Source: Roseivirga sp. 4D4
GTDB lineage: Bacteria > Bacteroidota > Bacteroidia > Cytophagales > Cyclobacteriaceae
Assembly (NCBI RefSeq): GCF_001747095.1
Contig: NZ_MDGP01000001.1
Span: 2,525,001 to 2,589,000, forward strand
Direction: 5' to 3'
DNA: 64,000 nucleotides
Within the stretch, counting starts at the first letter, position 1, and each line of letters opens with the position of its first letter. The position numbers and the translations under genes are program-made. This document shows, one piece after another, positions 45,294 to 54,175 of the stretch. The notes under the pieces are model-generated. The model saw only the letters and a program-made list of their open reading frames with translations. It was not told where the DNA came from and did not search any database.

Positions 45294-46352
45294 ATGGAAA
45301 TGCAGGTTCTATCCTATAGAACTCATGCTTTTTTAAAACGCCTGTGGTGTGTGACTATCCTACTTTTAGTCATGGGAACACCTGTATCCTTTGCTCAAAG
45401 CAATAATCAAACTCTTTATTTAGATCAAGATGGCCAAGCGGTCCTAGATGCCAATGGCCTTGAACTCTGTTTCGAAAGCGAAATAGTGACCACTTGCACG
45501 CCTTCCAGAGCAATCGGTGATGACCATGCCCTTTGGCTAAGCAATAATATTTTTCCAGGAAGCACAACAGACTTCCTATTCGAAAGTGGCGCTGAGTTTT
45601 CTCAGTTCCCTGATGGAACAGCCACTATTACAGGAATTGTATACAATACGGCCAACCCAACAGACAAGTGGGAGGTAAAACTGTTCTTAGCAGACAAAAA
45701 GAATTGGACTGAGTGGAGTAATGCAGGTCGCAACTATAAAGATGAGAGAGGCTTTACCGGTAGTAATTACACTGACTGGAGCTATTATATTGAGGATCCT
45801 GCGAAAGTTAGCGAGCTAGTCGGCCTGGCAGACAATGCCGGAAGCTCACTTACGATTGAGCATATGCCGTCAAATTATTATTACGGCTTTCAGGTAGGAA
45901 CAGCTGCCAACAACAAAAATGCAGACTTTGGTCTCTCGGGATGGTTCAGCTACTCTTGGGATGGTGTAAATTATCATCAAGGCGATTTCAACTTAGACCT
46001 TAACAATTGTCAGGATAATGAAACCCTTCCGGTTGGCGAAGTAACGAGAACATTGAGTCAAGAGATTTTCACTTGTGACGATCTGGGTGAAAACACTGTA
46101 ACATTGACAGCTACTGATGAGGAGGGTAATGTCTGTACGCAAGAGTTCACTGTAACAATTGAAGACAACATCGCTCCTACTGTGGTGACCAGAGATATTG
46201 CAAGAGTGATCGGAGCAGGTGGGCAGGTAACCATTACTGCTGATGATGTACTTAACTTTAACTGTGGTGGCGGTACTTCTATCCCTCAGCCTGTACCAGG
46301 ATCTGGTGAGGTGACAATCGAGTTTGCTACCTGTACCGAAGATAACTGTTAA
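45294..46352 (+). CDS. Giant HYR-repeat adhesin, fragment 1 (N-terminus)
   Basis: 352 residues. A long signal peptide ends near residue 35 (LLLVMGTPVSFAQ). The first ~165-aa HALWLS-type module spans residues about 75-240, then HYR-like repeat sequence begins (TLSQEIFTCDDLGENTVTLTATD...). The frame stops at TAA 46350-46352, directly at a chimeric repeat junction: the last residues, FATCTEDNC, belong to a repeat whose intact copy is at 47045-47077, and the next bases belong to a different repeat in the -1 frame. It and the next two entries are almost certainly one gene, or its remains. Confidence 0.85.
   Translation: MEMQVLSYRTHAFLKRLWCVTILLLVMGTPVSFAQSNNQTLYLDQDGQAVLDANGLELCFESEIVTTCTPSRAIGDDHALWLSNNIFPGSTTDFLFESGAEFSQFPDGTATITGIVYNTANPTDKWEVKLFLADKKNWTEWSNAGRNYKDERGFTGSNYTDWSYYIEDPAKVSELVGLADNAGSSLTIEHMPSNYYYGFQVGTAANNKNADFGLSGWFSYSWDGVNYHQGDFNLDLNNCQDNETLPVGEVTRTLSQEIFTCDDLGENTVTLTATDEEGNVCTQEFTVTIEDNIAPTVVTRDIARVIGAGGQVTITADDVLNFNCGGGTSIPQPVPGSGEVTIEFATCTEDNC
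45517..46010 (+). other. HALWLS module, copy 1
   Basis: About 165 residues. Features shared with the other two copies: HALWLS, DGTATITG, W-x-EWSNAGRNYK, YTDWSYY, LADNAG, HMPSNYYYGFQVG, AANNKN, SGWFSY and QGDFNLDL. The family is not recognised. Confidence 0.8.
46269..46349 (+). repeat. 81-bp exact repeat at frame break 1 (second copy 46997-47077)
   Basis: The bases 46269-46349 are identical to 46997-47077. In the second copy the reading continues; here the sequence switches after AACTGT into another repeat and hits a TAA. Confidence 0.9.
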
Positions 46353-46360
46353 CCCTTACC

Positions 46361-47944
46361 GTGACTGATAATGCCGGTAACCAGACTGTAAATACTTTCA
46401 ACGTTACCATCTCTGATGATACTGCGCCTACAGTAATCGCGCAAGACTTAACCATCGCCCTAGATAATGACGGACTCGCTTCCATTACTACCAGTCAGGT
46501 CGACAATGGCTCTTCTGATAACTGTAACATCACCCTAAGCCTTGACAGGTTTGCCTTTGATTGTAGTGATGTCGGACAGCATACCGTAACACTAACCGGT
46601 ACGGACCCTAGTGGCAATACTGCCTCTGCTACCGCTACCATTACCATCATTGACAGCACAGCTCCTACTGCCATCGCGCAAGACTTTGAAGTATTCTTAG
46701 ATCAGGATGGAGTGGCCACTATCACTCCTACTCAGGTAGATAATGGTTCTAATGATAACTGTGGTATCGCTTCCATTACTCTGGACAGAGACACTTTCGG
46801 ATGTGCTGACCTTGGTGAAAACACTGTAACACTCACAGTGACCGATACCAATGGTAACACGAGTACTGCTACTGCAACCATTACAGTAACCGATAACATC
46901 GCTCCTACCGTGGTAACCAGAGATATTGCAAGAGTCATTGGAGCTGGTGGGCAGGTAACCATTACCGCTGATGATGTGCTTAACTTCAACTGTGGGGGCG
47001 GTACTTCTATCCCTCAGCCTGTACCAGGATCTGGTGAGGTGACAATCGAGTTTGCTACCTGTACCGAAGATAACTGTACCATCGCCTCTAAAGAACTTGA
47101 TAAGTACACCTTCGATTGTAATGATGTTGGGGTTAATACTGTAACTGTTACAGTAACCGATCAAAGCGGTAATAGTACTGTAGCTACTGCCACGGTAACC
47201 ATTACTGATAATCAGGCTCCGGTATTGGCTACTCAAGACATTACCATTCCGCTTGATGCAGATGGTATTGCTACCATTACTCCGGAGATGATCGACAACG
47301 GTTCTAATGATGGTTGTGGGGATATCACACTCACCCTTTCTAAAACTACTTTCAACTGTGATGAGATTGGCCCTAATACCGTAACACTTATCGCTACCGA
47401 TGCTTCTGGCAACACCGCAACTGCTACTGCTGTAGTGACTGTGGTTGATGACCTTGCCCCTACAGTGGTCACGCAAAACATCCTGATCTATCTGGATGAA
47501 AACGGTAATGGTAAAATCAGAGGTACTGATGTACTCTATATCTGTGAAGGAGCTGATGTTAATGTACCCGATCCTACTCCGCCTTCTTCTGGTGGTGGTA
47601 GAGGTCGTGGACGCGGAAGACCTACAGAACCAACAATAGACTACTCTGATGTAATCGTTACCTCTGATGTAAGTCAGTTTACCTCTTGCACCGAAGACAA
47701 CTGCGCCATCGTTAATGCTACCCTTTCTAAAAATACTTTCAACTGTAGCGATATTGGAGATGTCTCTGTTATGGTTACTGTCACCGATAGCAATGGTAAT
47801 ATCTCTACTGGTATGGCTACCGTAACTGTAGCTGATAATACACCGCCTACACTCTCCACTCAGGATGTAGCACTAAGCCTGGATGCTCCATTACTCTGGA
47901 CAGAGACACTTTCGGATGTGCTGACCTTGGTGAAAACACTGTAA
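46361..47944 (+). CDS. Giant HYR-repeat adhesin, fragment 2
   Basis: 527 residues from GTG 46361; the frame is actually open from 46346, without an ATG. It is made only of HYR-like repeats of ~80 residues (APTxxxQDxxxxLDxxGxAxIT...DNGSxDNC...FxCxDxGxxTVTLTxTDxxGN) with a Gly/Arg-rich insert near residue 425 (SSGGGRGRGRGRPTEP). No signal peptide or start site makes it a gene of its own. It ends after a switch at 47886/47887 into the sequence of another repeat (137 bp identical to 46772-46908), which is read out of frame to a stop. Confidence 0.75.
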   Translation: MTDNAGNQTVNTFNVTISDDTAPTVIAQDLTIALDNDGLASITTSQVDNGSSDNCNITLSLDRFAFDCSDVGQHTVTLTGTDPSGNTASATATITIIDSTAPTAIAQDFEVFLDQDGVATITPTQVDNGSNDNCGIASITLDRDTFGCADLGENTVTLTVTDTNGNTSTATATITVTDNIAPTVVTRDIARVIGAGGQVTITADDVLNFNCGGGTSIPQPVPGSGEVTIEFATCTEDNCTIASKELDKYTFDCNDVGVNTVTVTVTDQSGNSTVATATVTITDNQAPVLATQDITIPLDADGIATITPEMIDNGSNDGCGDITLTLSKTTFNCDEIGPNTVTLIATDASGNTATATAVVTVVDDLAPTVVTQNILIYLDENGNGKIRGTDVLYICEGADVNVPDPTPPSSGGGRGRGRGRPTEPTIDYSDVIVTSDVSQFTSCTEDNCAIVNATLSKNTFNCSDIGDVSVMVTVTDSNGNISTGMATVTVADNTPPTLSTQDVALSLDAPLLWTETLSDVLTLVKTL

Positions 47945-48023
47945 CACTCACAGTGACCGATACCAATGGTAACACGAGTACTGCTACTGCAACCATTACA
48001 GTAACCGATAACATCGCTCCTAC
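47887..48023 (+). repeat. 137-bp exact repeat at frame break 2 (other copy 46772-46908)
   Basis: The 137 bp are identical at offset 1115. The left side of this copy (GCCTGGATGC) belongs to another repeat, so the frame changes by -1 at the junction. Confidence 0.9.
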
Positions 48024-51000
48024 TGTGGTCACTCAGGATGTCACCATAGCATTGGATGAGAATGGAGAAGCTTCAATCACAATTCCTCAGATTGACAATG
48101 GCTCTAATGACAACTGCAGCATTACATTAAGTCTTGACCGACTCAACTTCAATTGTGATGACCTTGGAACCAACACGGTCACACTAACAGGTGTTGATGT
48201 AAGTGGAAACAGTACTTCGGCCACGGCAACAGTAACTGTTACCGACATTGCAGCACCAGTGGTCACTGTTCAAGATGCCATCATTAACATAGATGCTGAC
48301 GGAACAGCTCAACTGACAACAGACCTAATAGAAATATCTAGCGCTGACAACTGCGGTATAGCAACCAAAGTTCTAAGCAGAACATCATTTGACTGCACAG
48401 AACTAGGAGTGCACACTGTATCGTATACTGTTACTGATAATGCTGGGAATACAACTACAAAAACGGTCAATGTAACTGTTCAGGACATTACCGCTCCTAC
48501 CGTTATTGCTCAAAACTTAACTGTATCGCTAGACCAAAATGGTCAAGCAGTCATCACCTCAAGTCAGGTAGACAATGGATCAAGCGATAATTGCAACATT
48601 ACATTAAGTCTTGATCAAACAAGTTTTGATTGCTCAAACCTTGGGCCGAATACTATCACACTCACTGGTACTGATAATGCTGGAAATACTACATCAGCAA
48701 CTGCCACAGTTACCATCGTTGACGACATAGCACCTTCGGTTACAACTCAAAACGTCACCTTGAACCTGGATGCAAATGGATCAGCAAGTTTAAGCACTGA
48801 GGTAGTCGAAGTATCCGAAAGCACTGATAATTGTGGAATAGTGTCTAAGGTCTTGAGCCAAACTACATTTGACTGCACTGATGTTGGTACCAATCTTGTC
48901 ACATACACGGTCACTGACGGTGCTGGGAATACCACCACTCAGACGATTACCGTAACAATCGTAGATAATATTACACCTACAGTCATCGCTAAAGATATAA
49001 GTCTTGTCCTAGATCAAAATGGGTTAGCATCTATCACTGTTTCTCAAATTGACAATGGTTCTAGTGACAACTGTGACCTCACACTAAGCCTAGACAAGCT
49101 CAACTTCGATTGCAACGATTTAGGTACTAATACTGTAACATTGACTGGAGTTGATGCTAGCGGAAACACAGCCTCAGCCACTGCCACTATAACTGTTATT
49201 GACAATGCAGCACCAATAGTAACTGTACAAGACGCTACCATTAACATAGATGCCAATGGCACAGCTCAATTGACAACTGACCTAATTGAAGTATCTAGTA
49301 CTGACAACTGTGGTATAGCAGCTAAAGTACTCAGTAGAACATCATTCGACTGCAATGACTTGGGAGTTCATGCCGTTACCTACACAGTCTCTGATAACGC
49401 TGGAAATATCACTACAAAGACAGTCAATGTAACGGTTCAGGATGTTACTGCTCCAACAGTTATAGCGCAAGATGTAACAGTTATACTGGATGAAAATGGT
49501 GCTGCTTCAATCAGCATCCCTCAGATAGACAATGGATCAAGCGATAATTGCAACCTCACTTTGAGCCTTGATAAGCTTACCTTCGATTGTGACGATCTAG
49601 GAACTAACACTGTAACCCTTACTGGTACTGACAACTCAGGAAATACTGCGTCTGCAACAGCAACTGTTACCATAATCGATAACATTGCTCCTACTGCGAT
49701 AGCTCAGAACTTAGAAATCTCCATCGATGAGAATGGACAAGCTAGCATCACTGCGGATCAGATTAATAATGGTAGTACAGACAACTGTGGTATTGCAAGC
49801 ATTACCATCAGCCAAACTGACTTTGACTGCAGTAACATTGGGGAGGTCACCATTACACTTACTGTTACTGATAATGCTGGTAATATTTCTACGGCTACTT
49901 CAACAGTAACCATTGTAGACAATGCCGCACCTTCAATCACTGCTCAGCCTGCTACGGTGAGCTTAGATGAAAATGGTGTTGGTTCAATTACTCCAAGCGA
50001 TGTAGTGGCTGGAGTAACAACTCAGCGTGGTGTCAAGCATTATGGAGGAAGCTCTTCTCATGCCATATGGCTAAGTAAGTACACGCCTGATAATCAAGTG
50101 GGTAAATTCCACTTCCTACAGGACGAAGGATCGCTGGCCGAACAGGCGGATGGTACTGCTACCATTACTGGTACACTTGTTAACATTAATGATGAGAACG
50201 ACAGCTGGGCAGTTCAACTTAACCTGATCGATAGAAAATCATGGAATGAATGGTCTGCTTTAGGTAGATCGTGGAAAGGAAATACCAGCAATGTTGGAGA
50301 TAACTACTTGGATTGGAACTTCTATATCATGGATACTAATCCTTCCAACCCTTCTACACTAACAGGACTTGGTAACAATGCAGGCAAAACAAAAACACTA
50401 GCGCATGCTCCTGCTAATTACAACTATGGATTCCAGATAGGTGAAGCAGCTAATGACAAAGACAAAGGCCTTGGCTTCTCAGGATGGTTTACTTATCAGA
50501 ACGATCAAGGTAATACTGTTCAGGGCGACTTTAATTTAGACATCACTAGTACTACCTACACAGTAGGTGATGGACCATGTGCTACTGCAGAAGTAACCAT
50601 CTCTACAGAAGACTTTACTTGTGCTGATTTAGGTCAACAAACCGTAACCATTACAGCAACTGATAACCAAGGTAATACGGTAACAGAAACAACCACTGTG
50701 ACTGTCGTTGATGAGATCGCTCCTATCGTTCTTGTTCAAAACCTAACTGTATCGCTAGATCAAAATGGTCAGGCAGTCATCACAACCAGCCAGGTGGATA
50801 ATGGATCAACCGATAACTGTAACATTACATTAAGCCTAGATCAGACAAGTTTTGATTGCTCAAACCTTGGACCGAATACTGTCACACTCACCGGTACTGA
50901 CAACGCAGGAAATACTACATCAACTACAGCTATTGTTACCATAGTTGATGATATCTCTCCTAATGCCATCACACAGAACTTGACTGTTTATTTAGATGAG

Positions 51001-54000
51001 CATGGATCAGCAAGTATTTCGGCAAGTCAAATTAATAATGGTAGCACTGACAACTGCGGTGTTGCGAGTGTCTCAGTTGACAAAGCTAATTTCGATTGCA
51101 GCCACCTTGGAGAGAACATTGTCACGCTAACCGTTACTGACATCAGTGGGAATACCTCAACAGCGGTGGCAACAGTGACTGTAATTGATAACATTGCTCC
51201 GGAGATTACTGGAATTCCTTCTAACATTGTATATAATGAAACGGATACGGACTGTGGCCAGGCTATCACTTGGACTGCACCTGATGCTACTGATAACTGC
51301 AATCTCACGCTGACAAGTACACACGCTCCTGGTGATGTCTTCCCAGTTGGAACTACAACCGTAACCTATACCGCTACGGATGGCAGTGGTAATTCCGTTG
51401 ATGCATCATTTGATGTTACAGTGGTGGCTTTACCAATTGCTATCACGCTTGATCCTGAAGTATACAACGATGAAGAAGGATATAATATCACCTGTAATGG
51501 TGGCAGCGATGGTATCATCAATGCTACAGTAGAAGGTGGATGTGCACCGTACACTTATAGTTGGAGCAACGGATCTTCTGAAACTTCGATCAACAACTTA
51601 GAAGCAGGTAACTATACATTAACAATCACAGATGCCAATGGTGCCCAAGCTTCTCAGACAATCGAATTGTCTGAACCAGATCCATTGACAATTGAAACCA
51701 ATGTATCACCAGCATTGCCTGGTGGTGAAGCGGGGGTTGTCAATACGATATACCTGGGTTATGGAGAGCAATCTGTCACTTTAAGCGCGGCTGCCTCTGG
51801 TGGTAATAGTGAATACACTTATGAGTGGTCTTCTGACGGAGACATCTCGTGTATTAACGATAATAGTGCGACAGTAGCCCCTAAGATTACCACTAACTAT
51901 ACTGTCAAAGTTACTGATGCTAATGGATGCATCACTGAACGTACCTTCACCATTTATGTCATTGATATACGTTGTGAGGGGGGAGTTGTCTCAGAAAACC
52001 CTGGTGGAGACAATGGGGGCGGAAATGATAATCCAGGTGGAGATGACGATGGAGGAAACGATAACGGTGGCGGAAGTGACAATGATGACGATAACAATGG
52101 GGACAGCGATGATGATGACGATGACAACGATGACAATGGAGAAAATGACGACATAACGATATGTCAGTGTGAAGGCAAAATGCAGAACTTCACGGTAACC
52201 TATAATGGCCCATCAGGTGTTACTATTAGAGCCTATAAGAAAAATGGCAGAAGCCAAATAAAGAAGTTCACTAATGTCAAAAATGGCGATCAGATTACAG
52301 TAAACGGCTTTGACAAAAAGGGGAGATTAGATTCGAAGACCTATCTCAGAATTGGATCAAAATATTACAAAATCCATACTTCCTGCTCCGAAAGCATAAT
52401 AGGAAAGTCCTATGGACCATTTAAAGTGGACGCTTACACCGATGGAGAAGGTGCTGTGTGCATGGCGGGTATTGGAAACGGTGATATTGACAACGGAGAC
52501 GATGATGATAATGGGGACGATGACGATGATAATAAGGGTGATGATGATGACGATGACGATGATGATAAGAAGAAAGACGATGATGATGATGATAAGGGCG
52601 AGGATGACGATGACGATGATAACCAACCTAAGTTTGACGATGACGATAATGGACTAAGTGCCTTTACAGATGATAATAATATCTCCAGAAGTACTTACTA
52701 TGGCGGTCAAGGCAATGTAAATCAAGGCTGCGATTGCGAAGGTGGGATGAAAGAAATTACCGTTGTCTATAACGGTACTTCAGGAACATGGATCAAAGCT
52801 TATAACCGTTGGGGTAATGTCAAACTGGGTGAATATAAGTATGTACAAAAAGGTCAAACACTAGTCATTAATGGATATGGCAGCTCTGGACTGTTAGATT
52901 ATAAAACCTACCTCAAGGTGGGTGCCTACTTATACAAAATTTATACGTCCTGCTATATCGATATTGTTGGACGATCTTACGGACCATTCACCGTAACAGG
53001 TTTTAAAGACAAAAAGGACAACACTTGCTCAATTAATGACACCCCAGATGATGTAGAAGTAGAATCAACATGTGATGCGACAAGCTATAGCAACAATGGA
53101 CATGCACTTTGGTTAAGCCAGTATAGTTCTCAGGGTAGTGCTAGGTACATGTTTGAAAATGGCTTTGGTACGTTGAGCCATTTAGAAGATGGTACGGCCA
53201 CGGTTACAGGTTCTGTCTATAATAAAAATGATCCGAATGACAAATGGGATATTGAGTTCTACTTGGACGAAGGTAAAACATGGAATGAGTGGAGCGCCTT
53301 GGGTAGAAGCTATAAAGATGAACAAGGTATTGCTGGGTCGGCCTATCAAGACTGGACCTATCATGTACTTGATGTGAACAAAGTCAACAGACTAGTCGGT
53401 AAAGGCAGCAATGCGGGCCGTCAAAAGATTGTAAGTCATATGCCTTCCAATTACCAGTTTGGTTTCCAAATCGGTAATAAAGCCAATAATAAAAATGCCA
53501 ACTACGGTATTTCAGGCTGGTTCTATTATAAGAATGATTACGGGCATTGGGTACAGGGAGATATCAATATGGATCTCTCTAACTGCGACAGTGACGGTTC
53601 AGATAACCCAGGAGATTGTGATTTAGACTTAATTAGTTGGAACGGCAATGTTACCCTATGTTATCAGGGTGAATCTATTTGCGTCAGTCAGGAAGAAGCT
53701 GCAACGCTTATCGCTGATGGTGCCAAATTAGGTTCGTGTGCGGTAATTCTTCCTAGTGCCAGAGCACCAAAAGGTGTTATAGTCACTGATACCGATGTGC
53801 CTGTCAGTTCAGTAAGCATTGAAGTGAATGCATATCCAAACCCAACTCGCGACAGAACTACCATCAACGTTACATCATCGGTTGCTGGCCCTGCTTCTAT
53901 CAATGTTTACAACAGCCAAGGACACTTGGTAGGAAAGCTATTTGAAGGAGATACAGAAGCGGATAGAACCTATTCATTTGAATTTGATGGTACTAATCTA

Positions 54001-54075
54001 GTCAGTGGGCTATATATGATCAGGGTGAACACCGCTGGTATGGTAGAAACAAAGAAATTGATAATTAAGCATTAA
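47953..54075 (+). CDS. Giant HYR/SprB-repeat adhesin, fragment 3 with T9SS tail
   Basis: 2040 residues from a GTG; the in-frame reading actually begins at about 47887. Order: about nine HYR-like repeats of ~80 aa, the second HALWLS module (50051-50550), two more repeats, a canonical HYR unit, a SprB-like repeat (51439-51700) and a PKD-like stretch. Then come an Asp/Asn/Gly-rich spacer, a Cys-bounded DUF7467-like domain, a second Asp-rich spacer, a second DUF7467-like domain, the third HALWLS module (53092-53586) and a type A T9SS sorting domain (AYPNPTRDRTTINV ... KKLIIKH). It would be exported through the outer membrane and held at the surface, where it likely acts in adhesion or gliding. 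Confidence 0.88.
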   Translation: MTDTNGNTSTATATITVTDNIAPTVVTQDVTIALDENGEASITIPQIDNGSNDNCSITLSLDRLNFNCDDLGTNTVTLTGVDVSGNSTSATATVTVTDIAAPVVTVQDAIINIDADGTAQLTTDLIEISSADNCGIATKVLSRTSFDCTELGVHTVSYTVTDNAGNTTTKTVNVTVQDITAPTVIAQNLTVSLDQNGQAVITSSQVDNGSSDNCNITLSLDQTSFDCSNLGPNTITLTGTDNAGNTTSATATVTIVDDIAPSVTTQNVTLNLDANGSASLSTEVVEVSESTDNCGIVSKVLSQTTFDCTDVGTNLVTYTVTDGAGNTTTQTITVTIVDNITPTVIAKDISLVLDQNGLASITVSQIDNGSSDNCDLTLSLDKLNFDCNDLGTNTVTLTGVDASGNTASATATITVIDNAAPIVTVQDATINIDANGTAQLTTDLIEVSSTDNCGIAAKVLSRTSFDCNDLGVHAVTYTVSDNAGNITTKTVNVTVQDVTAPTVIAQDVTVILDENGAASISIPQIDNGSSDNCNLTLSLDKLTFDCDDLGTNTVTLTGTDNSGNTASATATVTIIDNIAPTAIAQNLEISIDENGQASITADQINNGSTDNCGIASITISQTDFDCSNIGEVTITLTVTDNAGNISTATSTVTIVDNAAPSITAQPATVSLDENGVGSITPSDVVAGVTTQRGVKHYGGSSSHAIWLSKYTPDNQVGKFHFLQDEGSLAEQADGTATITGTLVNINDENDSWAVQLNLIDRKSWNEWSALGRSWKGNTSNVGDNYLDWNFYIMDTNPSNPSTLTGLGNNAGKTKTLAHAPANYNYGFQIGEAANDKDKGLGFSGWFTYQNDQGNTVQGDFNLDITSTTYTVGDGPCATAEVTISTEDFTCADLGQQTVTITATDNQGNTVTETTTVTVVDEIAPIVLVQNLTVSLDQNGQAVITTSQVDNGSTDNCNITLSLDQTSFDCSNLGPNTVTLTGTDNAGNTTSTTAIVTIVDDISPNAITQNLTVYLDEHGSASISASQINNGSTDNCGVASVSVDKANFDCSHLGENIVTLTVTDISGNTSTAVATVTVIDNIAPEITGIPSNIVYNETDTDCGQAITWTAPDATDNCNLTLTSTHAPGDVFPVGTTTVTYTATDGSGNSVDASFDVTVVALPIAITLDPEVYNDEEGYNITCNGGSDGIINATVEGGCAPYTYSWSNGSSETSINNLEAGNYTLTITDANGAQASQTIELSEPDPLTIETNVSPALPGGEAGVVNTIYLGYGEQSVTLSAAASGGNSEYTYEWSSDGDISCINDNSATVAPKITTNYTVKVTDANGCITERTFTIYVIDIRCEGGVVSENPGGDNGGGNDNPGGDDDGGNDNGGGSDNDDDNNGDSDDDDDDNDDNGENDDITICQCEGKMQNFTVTYNGPSGVTIRAYKKNGRSQIKKFTNVKNGDQITVNGFDKKGRLDSKTYLRIGSKYYKIHTSCSESIIGKSYGPFKVDAYTDGEGAVCMAGIGNGDIDNGDDDDNGDDDDDNKGDDDDDDDDDKKKDDDDDDKGEDDDDDDNQPKFDDDDNGLSAFTDDNNISRSTYYGGQGNVNQGCDCEGGMKEITVVYNGTSGTWIKAYNRWGNVKLGEYKYVQKGQTLVINGYGSSGLLDYKTYLKVGAYLYKIYTSCYIDIVGRSYGPFTVTGFKDKKDNTCSINDTPDDVEVESTCDATSYSNNGHALWLSQYSSQGSARYMFENGFGTLSHLEDGTATVTGSVYNKNDPNDKWDIEFYLDEGKTWNEWSALGRSYKDEQGIAGSAYQDWTYHVLDVNKVNRLVGKGSNAGRQKIVSHMPSNYQFGFQIGNKANNKNANYGISGWFYYKNDYGHWVQGDINMDLSNCDSDGSDNPGDCDLDLISWNGNVTLCYQGESICVSQEEAATLIADGAKLGSCAVILPSARAPKGVIVTDTDVPVSSVSIEVNAYPNPTRDRTTINVTSSVAGPASINVYNSQGHLVGKLFEGDTEADRTYSFEFDGTNLVSGLYMIRVNTAGMVETKKLIIKH
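50051..50550 (+). other. HALWLS module, copy 2
   Basis: About 167 residues inserted between the halves of a HYR-like unit. SSSHAIWLS, DGTATITG, WNEWSALGRSWK, YLDWNFYI, GLGNNAG, HAPANYNYGFQIG, AANDK, SGWFTY and QGDFNLDI match the other copies. Confidence 0.8.
51439..51700 (+). other. SprB-like repeat
   Basis: ITLDPEVYNDEEGYNITC followed by NGGSDGIINATVEGG and APYTYSWSNGSSETSINNLEAGNYTLTITDANG is the classic pattern of repeats in the gliding adhesin SprB (PF13573). Confidence 0.85.
52002..52155 (+). repeat. Asp/Asn/Gly-rich spacer 1
   Basis: Almost only Gly, Asn and Asp, with the DNDDDNNGDSDDDDDD type of run. It could bind Ca2+ or act as a stiff linker. Confidence 0.85.
52162..52461 (+). other. 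DUF7467-like Cys-bounded domain, copy 1
   Basis: CQCEGKMQNFTVTYNG to YTDGEGAVC, about 100 residues. FTVTYNGPSGVTIRAYKK, GDQITVNGFDKKGRL, KYYKIHTSCSESIIGKSYGPFKV match copy 2 and recall DUF7467. Confidence 0.65.
52476..52655 (+). repeat. Asp-rich spacer 2
   Basis: Long Asp runs broken by KGDDDD and DDKKKDDD-type blocks in the middle; few other residues. Confidence 0.85.
52729..53028 (+). other. DUF7467-like Cys-bounded domain, copy 2
   Basis: CDCEGGMKEITVVYNG to KKDNTC, about 100 residues; it follows copy 1 residue for residue at the Cys positions and in HTSC/YTSC and GKSYGPF/GRSYGPF. Confidence 0.65.
53092..53586 (+). other. HALWLS module, copy 3
   Basis: About 165 residues. GHALWLSQY, DGTATVTG, WNEWSALGRSYK, YQDWTYH, GKGSNAG, HMPSNYQFGFQIG, ANNKN, SGWFYY and QGDINMDL match the other copies. 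Confidence 0.8.
53821..54075 (+). other. Type A T9SS C-terminal sorting domain
   Basis: EVNAYPNPTRDRTTINV, ASINVYNSQGHLVGKLF, GTNLVSGLYMIRVNT and KKLIIKH: the four usual blocks of the family (TIGR04183-type), ending at a basic tail. Confidence 0.95.
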
Positions 54076-54101
54076 TCTCCTTTTACCAATCAACAGGGAG
54101 A

Positions 54102-54132
54102 GGGGTCAACTTTACGTTGACCCTTTTTATTT
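54102..54132 (+). terminator. Terminator of the adhesin gene
   Basis: GGGTCAAC (54103-54110), loop TTTAC, GTTGACCC (54116-54123), then T5 and ATTT. Confidence 0.9.
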
Positions 54133-54148
54133 ACACCAGTTACCATTA

Positions 54149-54156
54149 TATATTTG
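54149..54156 (+). promoter_or_regulatory. Candidate promoter -7 box TATATTTG for the GroES-like gene
   Basis: An exact TAnnTTTG box 20 bp before the ATG at 54176, just after the adhesin terminator. No clear -33 TTTG. Confidence 0.45.
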
Positions 54157-54175
54157 CTTCACAGAACTGACTATT

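Larger units (their letters stand above)
46073..51430 (+). repeat. Array of ~80-aa HYR-like repeats
   Basis: About 18 units of roughly 240 bp across the three frames; copies alternate between two subtypes (LSLD-F-C-DLGTNTVTLTG and DNCGIA-KVLSRTSFDC). Pairs such as the units near 48500 and 50750 are close copies. The array is interrupted by the second HALWLS module. Confidence 0.85.

Noticed and set aside
46697..47476. Long minus-strand frame (259 aa) inside the adhesin
   Set aside because: It mirrors the HYR-repeat codons of the real strand and has no start context or domain.
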